A stretch of 64,000 nucleotides of DNA from Rufibacter psychrotolerans (GCF_016924645.1 NZ_JAFFJV010000003.1:310001-374000); one strand, 5' to 3'; shown: positions 49,724-58,167, counted from the stretch's first letter. Program-made: numbers and translations. Notes: a model not told the origin generated them from the letters alone.

Positions 49724-50029
49724 CTATATTTCTCTTCTACTGTTTATTTCATTGATGAGGGTGTCCACGTCTACCAACAGGCGCTCGGCTTTGTCGCGGG
49801 CGTCATTGATCACGCGCTGCCCTTCGGTTTTGGCGGCAGAACCTTGCTCTTCTTTTCCGGTAATCAGGTCGTTGGTCAGGTCCAGCAGCCTGGCGCGGTA
49901 TTTCTCTAACTGGAAGCTCAGTTTGTCACGTGTCTCGCGGCCTTTCTCCGGCGCGAACAGGATGCCCAGCACCGCCCCGGTGGCGATACCTGAGGAAAAG
50001 GCAAGGATAGCATTCGTTTTTTTGCCCAT
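49724..50029 (-). CDS. YtxH-domain protein
   Basis: Small 101-residue protein with one N-terminal hydrophobic segment (AILAFSSGIATGAVLGILFAP) and the YtxH signature PEKGRETRDKLSFQLEKYRARLLDL, then a charged amphipathic helix. Probably membrane-associated stress protein; function not established for the family. It starts 10 bases before the IDH region and is likely co-transcribed with IDH. Confidence 0.88.
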   Translation of the reverse strand: MGKKTNAILAFSSGIATGAVLGILFAPEKGRETRDKLSFQLEKYRARLLDLTNDLITGKEEQGSAAKTEGQRVINDARDKAERLLVDVDTLINEINSRREI

Positions 50030-50068
50030 AGTTTTTGGTAGTGTTATAGGTGGTTAAGCAAGAACTCT

Positions 50069-50116
50069 CGCTGCGTTTCAGGCCCAAATTTCTAAAATTA
50101 CGCCTAAAACGCAGCG
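50069..50116. repeat. Intergenic palindrome, family member
   Basis: Arms CGCTGCGTTT (50069-50078) and AAACGCAGCG (50107-50116), inner AGGC/GCCT, core AATTTCTAAAATT. Between nusB and the YtxH gene, both minus. Confidence 0.9.
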
Positions 50117-50158
50117 TTAAAAGCTTCTTTTATCCATACGAACGAAAACCGGCCGGGA

Positions 50159-51331
50159 TTATTTGTTGTCCAGCAAGCCTCTGCCCGACTTGCGGATGGC
50201 GCCGCTGGAGATCAAATCCTGCGACAGCTTGTCTAAGATCCCGTTAATGAACTGCTTACTCTTGGGCGTGCTGTACACCTTGGAGATGTCAATATACTCG
50301 TTGATAGTTACTTTCACGGGGATACTCCGGAAAATGTGCATCTCGCAGAGGGCCATCTTCAGGATGATCTTGTCCAGCTGGGCCACGCGCTCTACGTCCC
50401 AGTTCTTCACGCTCTCTGAGATCATGGCCTCGTACTTCTCGTCGTCCTTCAGGGTCTCGTAGTACAGCTCCTCAAAAAAGGCCTTGTCGTCGTCCCAGCT
50501 GGCCGACAGGTCTAACAGCGCCAGGTGCTCGTCGGTGTTTTCTTCCAGCATCTTGATGGATTTGTTCACCAGGTTCTTCACCACCGATTTGTTCTCTACC
50601 CAGTTCAGGTCCCGCTCTTCAAACAGGCCTTGCAGGTTCTCGTCCTTAAAGATAACATTTTTGAAGATATGTTTGAGCAGTTCGTGGTCTTGCTCATAGG
50701 TAGGGTCCTGCAGCTCCAGGTAGGCCAGCACCTGCTCATCTTGCTTGAGGCCGTTGCGGTAGATCTTCTGGATCACTTCCTGGTCGCCGGCCCAGGTGAG
50801 GTTGCGGCGGATGACGCGCTGCTCCAGGAACTTGTTGCCCAGCAGTTTCTGCAGGGCTTTGTTGCTGAGCAGCTTGCGCAGGTTTACGTCTTTGCGCTCT
50901 GTGAAGCGGGTGGCGGCTTTCTGCTCTTCGCCCTCAATCTGGTTCACCAGCTCCTGGGCTACCAACAGGGTCAACAGATACCGGTCATAGATTTCCTCAG
51001 CGGCGGTGAGCATCTGGTTCCCGAAGTATTTGAGGTCTTTGCGGAGCGAGTTCTGGTAGAAGTTCACGGCGGCCTGGGCGGCGTCTAAGATCTCACGGTC
51101 TTTTTCCTCGGTATCAAATTTTCTGGTCTCGTACCACTCTTTGAACAGCAGGCTGGCAATCTGCTTCTGGCCTTCCAGTTTGTTACGGTCCTGGGCCACA
51201 ATGGCCATCAGGTCTGGGGCAAATCTGTCCGCAATCAAATCCAGGGCCAACTGGTAGTTAGACCCTTCTGCCTGCACATAGGCATAGATGGCTTGCATCG
51301 CTTTGATTCGGAGTATTCTGCGGTTGAGCAT
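50159..51331 (-). CDS. nusB: Transcription antitermination factor NusB (extended form)
   Basis: RNA-binding factor of the rRNA antitermination complex. The protein is 390 residues, far longer than the 140-residue enterobacterial NusB, but the conserved NusB core is at the C-terminus (ESVKNWDVERVAQLDKIILKMALCEM...VTINEYIDISKVYSTPKSKQFINGILDKL). The first ~270 residues are helical, with RRILRIKAMQAIYAYVQAE at the start. This long form is usual in Bacteroidota. Gene is first of the block that continues to coaE; the palindrome 50069-50116 follows its stop. Confidence 0.92.
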   Translation of the reverse strand: MLNRRILRIKAMQAIYAYVQAEGSNYQLALDLIADRFAPDLMAIVAQDRNKLEGQKQIASLLFKEWYETRKFDTEEKDREILDAAQAAVNFYQNSLRKDLKYFGNQMLTAAEEIYDRYLLTLLVAQELVNQIEGEEQKAATRFTERKDVNLRKLLSNKALQKLLGNKFLEQRVIRRNLTWAGDQEVIQKIYRNGLKQDEQVLAYLELQDPTYEQDHELLKHIFKNVIFKDENLQGLFEERDLNWVENKSVVKNLVNKSIKMLEENTDEHLALLDLSASWDDDKAFFEELYYETLKDDEKYEAMISESVKNWDVERVAQLDKIILKMALCEMHIFRSIPVKVTINEYIDISKVYSTPKSKQFINGILDKLSQDLISSGAIRKSGRGLLDNK

Positions 51332-51688
51332 GATAATAAGGAAAGAACGTGGTGAACGTGAAAATTATGGCAAAAGTTGGCGGCGGAACGGTGTTTTTAC
51401 TGGGTTGTACGGTTCCCCCTCCAATTCAGCCGCAAAGGTCCGAACTTACGGGGCAAGAAGCAAACGGCAAGTAGCTTTTCTTCCTTTTTCTGCCCATCGG
51501 TAAATAGGAATTTTCCTGGGTAGGGTTTTAGGGGAGTTTTCTAGAAATCAGGCGTAAACCAGGATTCCAGCAGAGGCTTGCTTTGGGCTTGATGGCTGGG
51601 AAGTTGCACCCGCGCCCTTTGTTCTTTTAGCACAACCAATTTTAGGGTTAATGCACCGCAAAAGGGGTGGGTTCCACAACTACTTTTT

Positions 51689-51814
51689 CCTCGCTCGCCT
51701 CTGGCGAGTGTGAGAAATGGGGCGGCGTCTCGCCGCCGGGTGCACTGCAATTAAAATTCCCGCAACGCGGCCAGAGGCCGCTTAATTCCGCACACTCGCC
51801 GGAGGCGAGCGAGG
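51689..51814. repeat. Inverted-repeat cassette R2 with internal hairpins
   Basis: Arms CCTCGCTCGCCTCTGGCGAG.. (51689-51712) and its complement (51791-51814) differ at one position over 24 bases. Inside are GGCGGCG/CGCCGCC (51721-51738) and GCGGCC/GGCCGC (51768-51781). Confidence 0.85.
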
Positions 51815-51849
51815 GACAGGCTAAAAAACGAGGAAGTACCCACCAAAAA

Positions 51850-51895
51850 AATGCGTTTCCGGCCCGGTTTCTTAAAACCAGCCCGAAAACGCATT
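51850..51895. repeat. Intergenic palindrome, family member
   Basis: Arms AATGCGTTT (51850-51858) and AAACGCATT (51887-51895), inner CCGG-type pairs and GGTTT/AAACC around CTTA. Just after the leucine dehydrogenase-like stop codon. Confidence 0.9.
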
Positions 51896-51926
51896 CACTG
51901 CTTGTTTCCTCTTCTGAGAGGCGGGA

Positions 51927-53027
51927 TTAGTACGTTTGCTTGATCTTGGCCATGTCATCTATGCGCTTCTGGGCCAGTTGCGTGGCAGCCTTCTGCGTAT
52001 GGATGCCCGCGGCCTCGGCTTTGGCGAAGATGTTCAGCGTGGTTTGGTAGATCTGCTCGGTTTGTTGCATGGCCCACTCGCGGTTTAGCTTTTTCACCTC
52101 TGAGTACACGTTGATGATACCGCCGGCGTTGATCAAAAAGTCTGGGGCGTAGATGATGCCCAGTTCGTCCAGGGCGGGGCCGTGCACGTCTTCGTTCTTG
52201 AGCTGGTTGTTGGCGCAACCGGCAATTACCTGGCACTTGAGGCGGCGCAGGGTATCGTCGTTGAGGGTGGCACCCATGGCGCAGGGCGAGTAAATGTCCA
52301 CGTCTACGTCATAGATCTCGTCCAGGCCTACCACGGTGGCGCCGGTGTTGGCGGCAATGCGCTTCAGGCGCTCCTGGTCAATATCAGTGATGAACAGTTG
52401 GGCTCCTTCTTTGGCCAGGTAGTCAATGAGGTAACCGCCCACGTGGCCCGTGCCTTGTACCGAGATCTTCTTGCCGGACAGGCTGTCAGAGCCCCAGGCT
52501 TTTTTGGCGGCGGCTTTCATGCCCATGTAGGTGCCGTACGCCGTCACCGGCGAGGGATCGCCGCTGCCGCCCTGTGACTCGGGCAGGCCGGCCACGTACT
52601 TGGTCTCCATGCCAATGTAGGCCATGTCCTGGGTGGTCATGCCCATGTCCTCGGCGGTGATGTACTTGCCGTTGAGGTTGTTCACAAACCGCCCGAACTT
52701 GCGCATCATGGCCTCGGTCTTGTCTTTCTTGGAGTCCCCGATGATCACAGCCTTGCCGCCGCCCAGGTTCAGGCCCGAGATGGCCGATTTGTAGGTCATG
52801 CCGCGCGAAAGGCGCAGCACGTCGCGCAACGCTTCGGCCTCAGAGGCGTAGGTCCACATGCGGGTTCCGCCCAGGGCCGGCCCCAGCACGGTGTTGTGGA
52901 TCCCGATGATGGCTTTCAGGCCGGTGTCGTGGTCATGGCAGAAAACCACCTGCTCGTGCTGGTGCTCGCTGATCTGGCCAAAAACCGAAGTTTCTGGTGC
53001 CGTTTCTATTTCTTTAACTTCTATCAT
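51927..53027 (-). CDS. Leucine/branched-chain amino acid dehydrogenase-like protein
   Basis: Third member of the Glu/Leu/Phe/Val family, 366 residues. Dimerisation domain has GGTRMWTYASEAEALRDV and the catalytic Lys in MTYKSAISGLNLGGGKAVI, a leucine-dehydrogenase form (GGGKAVI). GSGDPSPVTAYGTYMGMKAA and VQGTGHVGGYLIDYLAKEG follow. It most likely deaminates branched-chain or phenyl amino acids. ATG 53027 is supported by the TTG/TAATTTTG promoter (53097-53127). Divergent from an ABC exporter across a palindromic operator. Confidence 0.9.
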   Translation of the reverse strand: MIEVKEIETAPETSVFGQISEHQHEQVVFCHDHDTGLKAIIGIHNTVLGPALGGTRMWTYASEAEALRDVLRLSRGMTYKSAISGLNLGGGKAVIIGDSKKDKTEAMMRKFGRFVNNLNGKYITAEDMGMTTQDMAYIGMETKYVAGLPESQGGSGDPSPVTAYGTYMGMKAAAKKAWGSDSLSGKKISVQGTGHVGGYLIDYLAKEGAQLFITDIDQERLKRIAANTGATVVGLDEIYDVDVDIYSPCAMGATLNDDTLRRLKCQVIAGCANNQLKNEDVHGPALDELGIIYAPDFLINAGGIINVYSEVKKLNREWAMQQTEQIYQTTLNIFAKAEAAGIHTQKAATQLAQKRIDDMAKIKQTY

Positions 53028-53096
53028 GTTGTATAGTGACTATAATACCACTTTGCTTTTGTTAGATAATGGGGAAGCGAATTGGTAATTTCGGGC

Positions 53097-53127
53097 CAAA
53101 ATTAAAGGTAATTTTTGTGGATGCCAA
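53097..53127 (-). promoter_or_regulatory. Promoter of the leucine-dehydrogenase-like gene
   Basis: Minus-strand TTG (53125-53127), 20-base spacer, TAATTTTG (53097-53104): exact match to the Bacteroidota promoter form. The operator at 53133-53152 sits just upstream of the -33 box. Confidence 0.7.
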
Positions 53128-53132
53128 GGAAT

Positions 53133-53152
53133 ATACTAACAAGTGTTAGTAT
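53133..53152. promoter_or_regulatory. Palindromic operator candidate ATACTAACA-AG-TGTTAGTAT
   Basis: Perfect nine-base arms with a two-base centre, 23 bases before the ABC exporter GTG and beside the promoter of the divergent gene. Length and symmetry fit a TetR-type dimer; the regulator is not in this window. Confidence 0.65.
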
Positions 53153-53175
53153 GGGTTTCCTCTAACTAACTGACC

Positions 53176-54963
53176 GTGAAATCACTTAAATACTTAAACA
53201 AATACCTGCTCAAATATAAATTCCGGTTTTTCTGGGGAATTGTGTTTGTGATTGTGTCCAACATCTTCGCCATTATTCCGGCGCAGGTGGTGCGGCACGC
53301 CTTTGACCTGGTGCGCGAAGGCATTACCATGTACCAGCTGCACGAGGGCTTTGCCCAGCAGGAAGAGGTCTATGACAGCTTTGCCCGCAGCACCCTGTTC
53401 TATGGCGCCGTGATTGTCTTAATGGCGCTCTTGCGCGGCATCTTCCTGTTCTTCATGCGCCAGACCATTATTGTCATGAGCCGCCTCATTGAGAACGACC
53501 TCAAGAACGAGATCTTCGCGCATTACCAGACCTTGCCCCTCTCCTTCTACCGCCGCAACAACACCGGTGACCTTATGGCGCGTATTTCTGAAGACGTGAG
53601 CCGCGTGCGCATGTACCTGGGGCCGGCCATTATGTACGGCGTCAACCTCATTGTCTTGTTCCTGATGGTGATTCCGTACATGCTCTCGGTGAACGTGAAG
53701 CTCACCATTTACACGCTGTTGCCGCTGCCCATCCTTTCGGTGAGCATTTATTACGTGAACAACATCATTGAGCGCAAGAGTGACGAGATCCAGAAAAGCC
53801 TCAGCGGCATCACCACGTTTGTGCAGGAGGCGTTCTCGGGCATCAGGGTGCTGAAATCGTTTGTGCGCGAGCAGGACTCGCACGCCAACTTCACCAAGGC
53901 CAGCGACACCTACAAAGACAAGTCCCTGGAGCTCAACTTTGTGAACTCGCTCTTTTTCCCGCTCATCCTGTTCCTCATTGGCCTGAGCACCATCATTACC
54001 GTGTGGCTGGGCGGCAAGGAAGTGATCAACGGCAGCATCACGCCGGGGGTCATTGCCGAGTTTTTGATCTACGTGAACATGCTCACCTGGCCGGTGACCG
54101 CGCTGGGCTGGACCACCTCATTGGTGCAGCGGGCCGCCGCCTCGCAGCAGCGCATCAACGAGTTCCTGAACACCAAGACCGATATTATTTCGCAGAAGAA
54201 CCTGGAGAAAGACATCAAGGGCGCCATTGTGTTTGACCAGGTAGACTTTGTGTACCCAGACACCGGCATTCATGCGCTCAAGAAACTCTCGTTCCAGATC
54301 AATCCCGGCGAGACGCTGGCCGTGATTGGCAACACGGGTTCGGGCAAGAGTACGGTGGCGGCCCTCATCTGCCGCCTCTATGACGCCACGGGCGGAAGAA
54401 TCCTGATTGACGGCGAAGACATCCGCGACTACAGCCTGTCTAACCTGCGCAGCCAAATTGGCTACGTGCCCCAGGATGTGTTCCTGTTCTCAGACTCTAT
54501 CAGGAACAACATCGGGTTTGGGGTAGACCACCTGCCCGAAGAGAAAATGCTGCAGGCCGCCAAAGACGCCGACGTGTATGAGAACATCATGCATTTCCCG
54601 GCCAAGTTTGACACCGTGCTGGGCGAGCGCGGCATCACGCTTTCGGGTGGGCAGAAGCAGCGCGTGTCCATTGCCCGCGCCCTGGCCCGCGAGCCCAAGA
54701 TCCTGATCCTGGACGACTCGCTCTCGGCGGTAGACACCAAAACCGAGAACGCCATCCTCAACAGCCTGCACCGCGTCATGGCCAACCGCACGTCTATCAT
54801 TATCTCGCACCGCGTAAGTTCCGTGAAACTGGCCGACAAGATTCTGGTGCTGGACGATGGCGTGGTGGTGCAGCACGGCTCGCACGAGGAACTCATGCAG
54901 GACCTGGCCGGCCTGTACCGCGCCCTCTACGAGCGCCAGCTGCAGGGCGAGGAGATGGAATAG
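53176..54963 (+). CDS. ABC exporter, fused permease-ATPase half-transporter
   Basis: Half-transporter of 595 residues: type-1 exporter membrane domain with six helices (about 20-320, HAFDLVREGI, QTLPLSFYRRNNTGDLMARISEDVSRVRMYLG), then the nucleotide-binding domain with Walker A GNTGSGKST (about 389-397), signature LSGGQKQR and Walker B LILDDSLSAVD. It works as a homodimer or with an unseen partner. Substrate unknown; close families export lipids, peptides or drugs. GTG 53176 is the start, 24 bases after the palindromic operator, suggesting ligand-induced control. Its stop is followed by a decayed palindrome and tRNA-Pro. Confidence 0.92.
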   Translation: MKSLKYLNKYLLKYKFRFFWGIVFVIVSNIFAIIPAQVVRHAFDLVREGITMYQLHEGFAQQEEVYDSFARSTLFYGAVIVLMALLRGIFLFFMRQTIIVMSRLIENDLKNEIFAHYQTLPLSFYRRNNTGDLMARISEDVSRVRMYLGPAIMYGVNLIVLFLMVIPYMLSVNVKLTIYTLLPLPILSVSIYYVNNIIERKSDEIQKSLSGITTFVQEAFSGIRVLKSFVREQDSHANFTKASDTYKDKSLELNFVNSLFFPLILFLIGLSTIITVWLGGKEVINGSITPGVIAEFLIYVNMLTWPVTALGWTTSLVQRAAASQQRINEFLNTKTDIISQKNLEKDIKGAIVFDQVDFVYPDTGIHALKKLSFQINPGETLAVIGNTGSGKSTVAALICRLYDATGGRILIDGEDIRDYSLSNLRSQIGYVPQDVFLFSDSIRNNIGFGVDHLPEEKMLQAAKDADVYENIMHFPAKFDTVLGERGITLSGGQKQRVSIARALAREPKILILDDSLSAVDTKTENAILNSLHRVMANRTSIIISHRVSSVKLADKILVLDDGVVVQHGSHEELMQDLAGLYRALYERQLQGEEME

Positions 54964-55074
54964 GCCCCCATTTTGGGCTTGTTTCTTGAAAAACTGGTTT
55001 AAAATGCAGACAAGTTTTATTTGGTCTTTCGCCAAAAGAGAATTTTTACTTTCTTTGCAGCAGATACCAATGAT

Positions 55075-55148
55075 CGGGGTGTAGCGTAGCCTGGTATCGC
55101 GCCAGCATGGGGTGCTGGAGGTCGTGGGTTCGAATCCCGCCACTCCGA
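55075..55148 (+). tRNA. tRNA-Pro (TGG)
   Basis: 74-base cloverleaf: acceptor CGGGGTG/CACTCCG with one G-T pair, anticodon stem CCAGC/GCTGG, loop ATGGGGT with anticodon TGG, T-loop GGTTCGAATCC. CCA not encoded. Confidence 0.95.
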
Positions 55149-55157
55149 CGAACAAAT

Positions 55158-55196
55158 AAACGCCCGTTGTTTCAGAACAACGGGCGTTTTGCTTTT
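55158..55196 (+). terminator. Terminator after tRNA-Pro
   Basis: Perfect 14-base arms AAACGCCCGTTGTT (55158-55171) and its complement (55176-55189), loop TCAG, then TTTGCTTTT. Confidence 0.9.
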
Positions 55197-55208
55197 AAGC
55201 CTTTTCCT

Positions 55209-55244
55209 GTTTTAGGCAGGTTTCCTGGAAATTATCCCTAAAAC
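55209..55244. repeat. Intergenic palindrome, family member
   Basis: Arms GTTTTAGG (55209-55216) and CCTAAAAC (55237-55244), core TTTCCTGGAAA. After tRNA-Pro, before the DUF2490 stop codon. Confidence 0.85.
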
Positions 55245-55257
55245 GGGGCTCCGCCTT

Positions 55258-55932
55258 CTACTCCATCCGCCCGAAATCATGTTTGAGGAGGAGCATGGTG
55301 AAATGCTGGTGCCGGCCGCCGCCGTGCAACTGAGACATCCACATGCCCTCCAGGCTCAGGTGCTTGCTGAACGTGTACCCAAGCCCGCTGAAGACGCGGT
55401 TAGAGTCAAACGGCTGGTCGCGCACAATCACGCGCACCTCGTTGCGCATAATGCCATACAATTGCTGTTCTTCTCGCTTGAGAATGGGCATTCTGAGAGC
55501 GAAAGAATACCTGAACCGGGTCTGGTACCCTTGGGTAAGCCAGCGTTGCTCTACCTGGTAGCGGTGCGTGAGGCCGGCTTTCCAGAGTTGCCCCCTAATG
55601 GCAATTTGCTGATACAGGCGGTGCTCATGGGTGTTGGAGGTCTCCTCGGCGGTGGTATAGGCACGGTTGAGCAAGTGCGTGTACCCCGCCAGCAAAGAAA
55701 CCGGCGCCTTCCTGAAGTTGTACTGCACCTCGGCCCCCGTGAAGAGCACCCGCAGGTCATGCAGCGGCTCATAGGTGCGGTATTGGATGTTGGCGGCCAC
55801 CACCCACTGCGGGTTTAGCCAATAGGAGCCGGTGTATTGCAGCCAGTGGTTCTTGTTGTCGGGTTGCCCGGCCGCCGCCGTTGATAGAAGTAACCCGCCG
55901 AGCGCATGCAGCAGGAAAAGCCGTCCTTTCAT
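55258..55932 (-). CDS. DUF2490 exported beta-barrel-like protein
   Basis: Protein of 224 residues with a signal peptide (MKGRLFLLHALGGLLLSTAAAG) and the DUF2490 domain: HWLQYTGSYWLNPQWVVAANIQYRTYE, LFTGAEVQYNFRKAPVSLLAGYTHLL, and alternating strands ending in FSKHLSLEGMWMSQLHGGGRHQHFTMLLLKHDFG, likely a small outer-membrane barrel. Function unknown. ATG 55932 opens the signal peptide; the longer frame has no signal. Lies downstream of a DUF3857 gene but separated by a terminator. Confidence 0.8.
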   Translation of the reverse strand: MKGRLFLLHALGGLLLSTAAAGQPDNKNHWLQYTGSYWLNPQWVVAANIQYRTYEPLHDLRVLFTGAEVQYNFRKAPVSLLAGYTHLLNRAYTTAEETSNTHEHRLYQQIAIRGQLWKAGLTHRYQVEQRWLTQGYQTRFRYSFALRMPILKREEQQLYGIMRNEVRVIVRDQPFDSNRVFSGLGYTFSKHLSLEGMWMSQLHGGGRHQHFTMLLLKHDFGRME

Positions 55933-55970
55933 TTGGTCTTTTTGGGAGAGAGTAACAGAGCCTCTTACGC

Positions 55971-56001
55971 TTTGGGCCAGATTTGGGTAATCTGGCCCAA
56001 A
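55971..56001. repeat. Short intergenic palindrome (variant)
   Basis: Thirteen-base arms TTTGGGCCAGATT (55971-55983) and AATCTGGCCCAAA (55989-56001), five-base centre. Lacks the TTTCTGAAAA centre, so it is a variant or relative. Confidence 0.8.
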
Positions 56002-56033
56002 AACAGAAGCCTTGCGTTGAGGCAAGGCTTCTG
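56000..56033 (-). terminator. Terminator of the first DUF3857 gene
   Basis: Minus-strand CAGAAGCCTTGC/GCAAGGCTTCTG (56004-56033) followed by TTTTT; 57 bases after the stop. Confidence 0.85.
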
Positions 56034-56089
56034 GGCAGCGGTGTCTTCGGGTAAAGTACTTGGGGGAGGCCCATGGGGCGATGGCCTAC

Positions 56090-58114
56090 CTAAAGTTTCT
56101 TCTTCAGCACAATCTTCTCAGCGTGCTTGGCCACTATGCGGCTGTAGAACTCGCGCAGGTTGCCGTACTCAGAGGGCTGAAACAAGGTTTTGTTGATGTT
56201 CAGCTTGCTGGCTACCTGCAGCTGCCCGTTGATGACCTGCGCCACGTAGGTGAACTTGGCGGCGTTTCCGGGCAGGGTGAGCAAGGCGGTAGCCGGCAGT
56301 TCCTCCACTACGTACCCGGCGGGCAGCTCATAGGTGAAGACGTACGACTCATTTACCGGCGAGGCGAAGTCTACGGGGTACTGCCTGGTGGCCAGCTTGA
56401 ACGGGTTCTGCTCCTGCCCGTGCGTGAGCAGCGGAGCAAGGTACAGCAGGTCTACGGCCTGGTCTTCGCCGGCCTTGTTGAGCTGGTACTCTGTTTTGAG
56501 CGGCTCCTGCAGGTTGTCAAGGTTCAGGATCTTCACCTGTTGCCTTACCCAGTCGTCGCTGGTGTTGGCCAGTTCCTTCAGGTAGGCTTCCTCGCCTTTT
56601 CCCCTGATGGACGACCGCACCTGCAGCGCCGGCACTCCCCGGTAATTCTCCATCAGCGCGCCGGTTACTTCGCCGGTGGGCTTTATCTTGAGCTGACCGG
56701 TAATCTGCTGCAGGTTTGTCTCCAAACCTGTTAAGGGCAGCCATTTTCCGGCCGGGGCCTGCACCACCCAGCCCTGCCCGTTGAGGCACCGGAACGGCAG
56801 CATCCCGAAGGGCAGGTCCTGCTCCGTGGCGTCCAGCAGGTAGTTGGTCTCTCCTATGAGCACGCGGGCAATGACGTAGTCAAACTTACTGATCATGGGC
56901 GAGTTGGTGACCGGCTGGCCGTGGCCGCGGGTGCTGAGCAGCATGGGCTCGGCGGAAATGCCGGCTTCCCGCAGCAGCGCCGTCAGGACCAGGTTCACCT
57001 CAGCGGCAGAACCGGTACGGCTCTCATAGGCCTTGCGCAGGTTCTGGGTGTAGATGAGGTGCTTGCCGTTCCAGCGCATGTGGCTTTTCACGTGGCCCAG
57101 CACGGCCTTCACTTTCTCCAGGTAGTCGGTTTTGCCGGCCACCAGCTCCTCTGCCGTTTTCTTGAGGTAAGCCGTGTTGGCAAGCTGCCCGCCAAAATCC
57201 TCGTCTTTGAGCAGCTCACTGGTGAAGCCCTGCCAGTCAACGGTGGTGTACCGCGGTTCCTGGTTGGGGTACTGGATCTTGGAGAGCTCAAACTCTACTT
57301 TAGAGATGTAGTCATTGGCGTTGGCCAGGTAGGGCTCCTCGGTGAAGGCCGGCACGTCTTTCATGGCCCACCGGTATTGTACCACCTGCATGGAGATGGT
57401 GCCCCGTTCTTCCATGTTCACGTAGCCCACTTTGCGGTCCACCACAATAGGCGCGGTCTTATGCTCTACTTTCACGTCTTTGACGTGGAAGGGCAGCAAG
57501 CCGTGCAGAATGTGCTTGTACTCAAAGAACGGCACCATGCCCACGCGGTACTCGCTCCATTTCACCGGGATGGAGCGCTGGAACTCCCAGTCGCGCAGGA
57601 ACTGGAAGAAATCTGACTTGATAGTGTACGTTAGTTCAATCACCGAGCCCACCTTCACGTTGGGCATGGTTAGTTTCTTCAGGTGCCAGTTGGCGTCGCG
57701 CTTCTCGTCAAAGACGGCTTTGTCTTCCAGTTGCTGTTTGGTTACCTGCCCGTTCTCCCAGTTGTAGGTAACGCCCTTTATGTTGAGGACCTCCTCCTTG
57801 GTGCCATCTTTCCGGACGTAGTACGGAATAACAAGGTCTGCCTCGCCCAGGCCGTTCTTCTTCAGGATCTTAATGCGCATGATGCGCTTGAACTGAAGCT
57901 GGGTGCCCTTGGTAAACAGAAAGGAAGACTCGCCCAGGTCATACAAGACCACTGCCGCCGCGCTGGTGTCTGGGGCGTAGGTGGTCATTTTCACGTCTTC
58001 GGGGGTTACCTGCCCCAGCTTAAAAGGGTCTGGCGCACAGTAGCCAGCAAAACAGACGCCCATCACCAGCAACAGCAGCAGGAGCCATTTGTTAGGCAAT
58101 ATGTTGATGCTCAT
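56090..58114 (-). CDS. DUF3857 protein with inactive transglutaminase-like domain (copy 1)
   Basis: Exported 674-residue protein: signal peptide (MSINILPNKWLLLLLLVMGVCFAGYC), DUF3857 (about 30-230, DTSAAAVVLYDLGESSFLF..KRIMRIKILKKNG), transglutaminase-like fold (about 290-420) and a C-terminal beta domain. In the transglutaminase region the catalytic Cys position reads A (SRTGSAAEVNLVL) and the His position reads Y (KFDYVIARV), while the Asp remains (LLDATEQD). So it is probably a non-catalytic, binding version. Close paralog of the 60176 gene (same C-terminus ..AKHAE.IVLKKK). Function unknown; often near surface glycan and regulatory genes in the phylum. Confidence 0.85.
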   Translation of the reverse strand: MSINILPNKWLLLLLLVMGVCFAGYCAPDPFKLGQVTPEDVKMTTYAPDTSAAAVVLYDLGESSFLFTKGTQLQFKRIMRIKILKKNGLGEADLVIPYYVRKDGTKEEVLNIKGVTYNWENGQVTKQQLEDKAVFDEKRDANWHLKKLTMPNVKVGSVIELTYTIKSDFFQFLRDWEFQRSIPVKWSEYRVGMVPFFEYKHILHGLLPFHVKDVKVEHKTAPIVVDRKVGYVNMEERGTISMQVVQYRWAMKDVPAFTEEPYLANANDYISKVEFELSKIQYPNQEPRYTTVDWQGFTSELLKDEDFGGQLANTAYLKKTAEELVAGKTDYLEKVKAVLGHVKSHMRWNGKHLIYTQNLRKAYESRTGSAAEVNLVLTALLREAGISAEPMLLSTRGHGQPVTNSPMISKFDYVIARVLIGETNYLLDATEQDLPFGMLPFRCLNGQGWVVQAPAGKWLPLTGLETNLQQITGQLKIKPTGEVTGALMENYRGVPALQVRSSIRGKGEEAYLKELANTSDDWVRQQVKILNLDNLQEPLKTEYQLNKAGEDQAVDLLYLAPLLTHGQEQNPFKLATRQYPVDFASPVNESYVFTYELPAGYVVEELPATALLTLPGNAAKFTYVAQVINGQLQVASKLNINKTLFQPSEYGNLREFYSRIVAKHAEKIVLKKKL

Positions 58115-58167
58115 AAAAAGAAAAAGGATTTAGATTTTCACCGACGGGCCCGGCCAGCTCAGGATAA

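Larger units (their letters stand above)
51332..51926. other. Intergenic region with structured repeat and two palindromes
   Basis: Holds a decayed palindrome (51524-51560), the inverted-repeat cassette R2 (51689-51814), and the palindrome (51850-51895) after the leucine dehydrogenase-like gene. No gene seen; translated short frames follow the cassette. Confidence 0.75.

Noticed and set aside
51541-51930. Small frames over the R2 cassette
   Set aside because: Follow the inverted repeat on both strands; no promoter or conserved protein.
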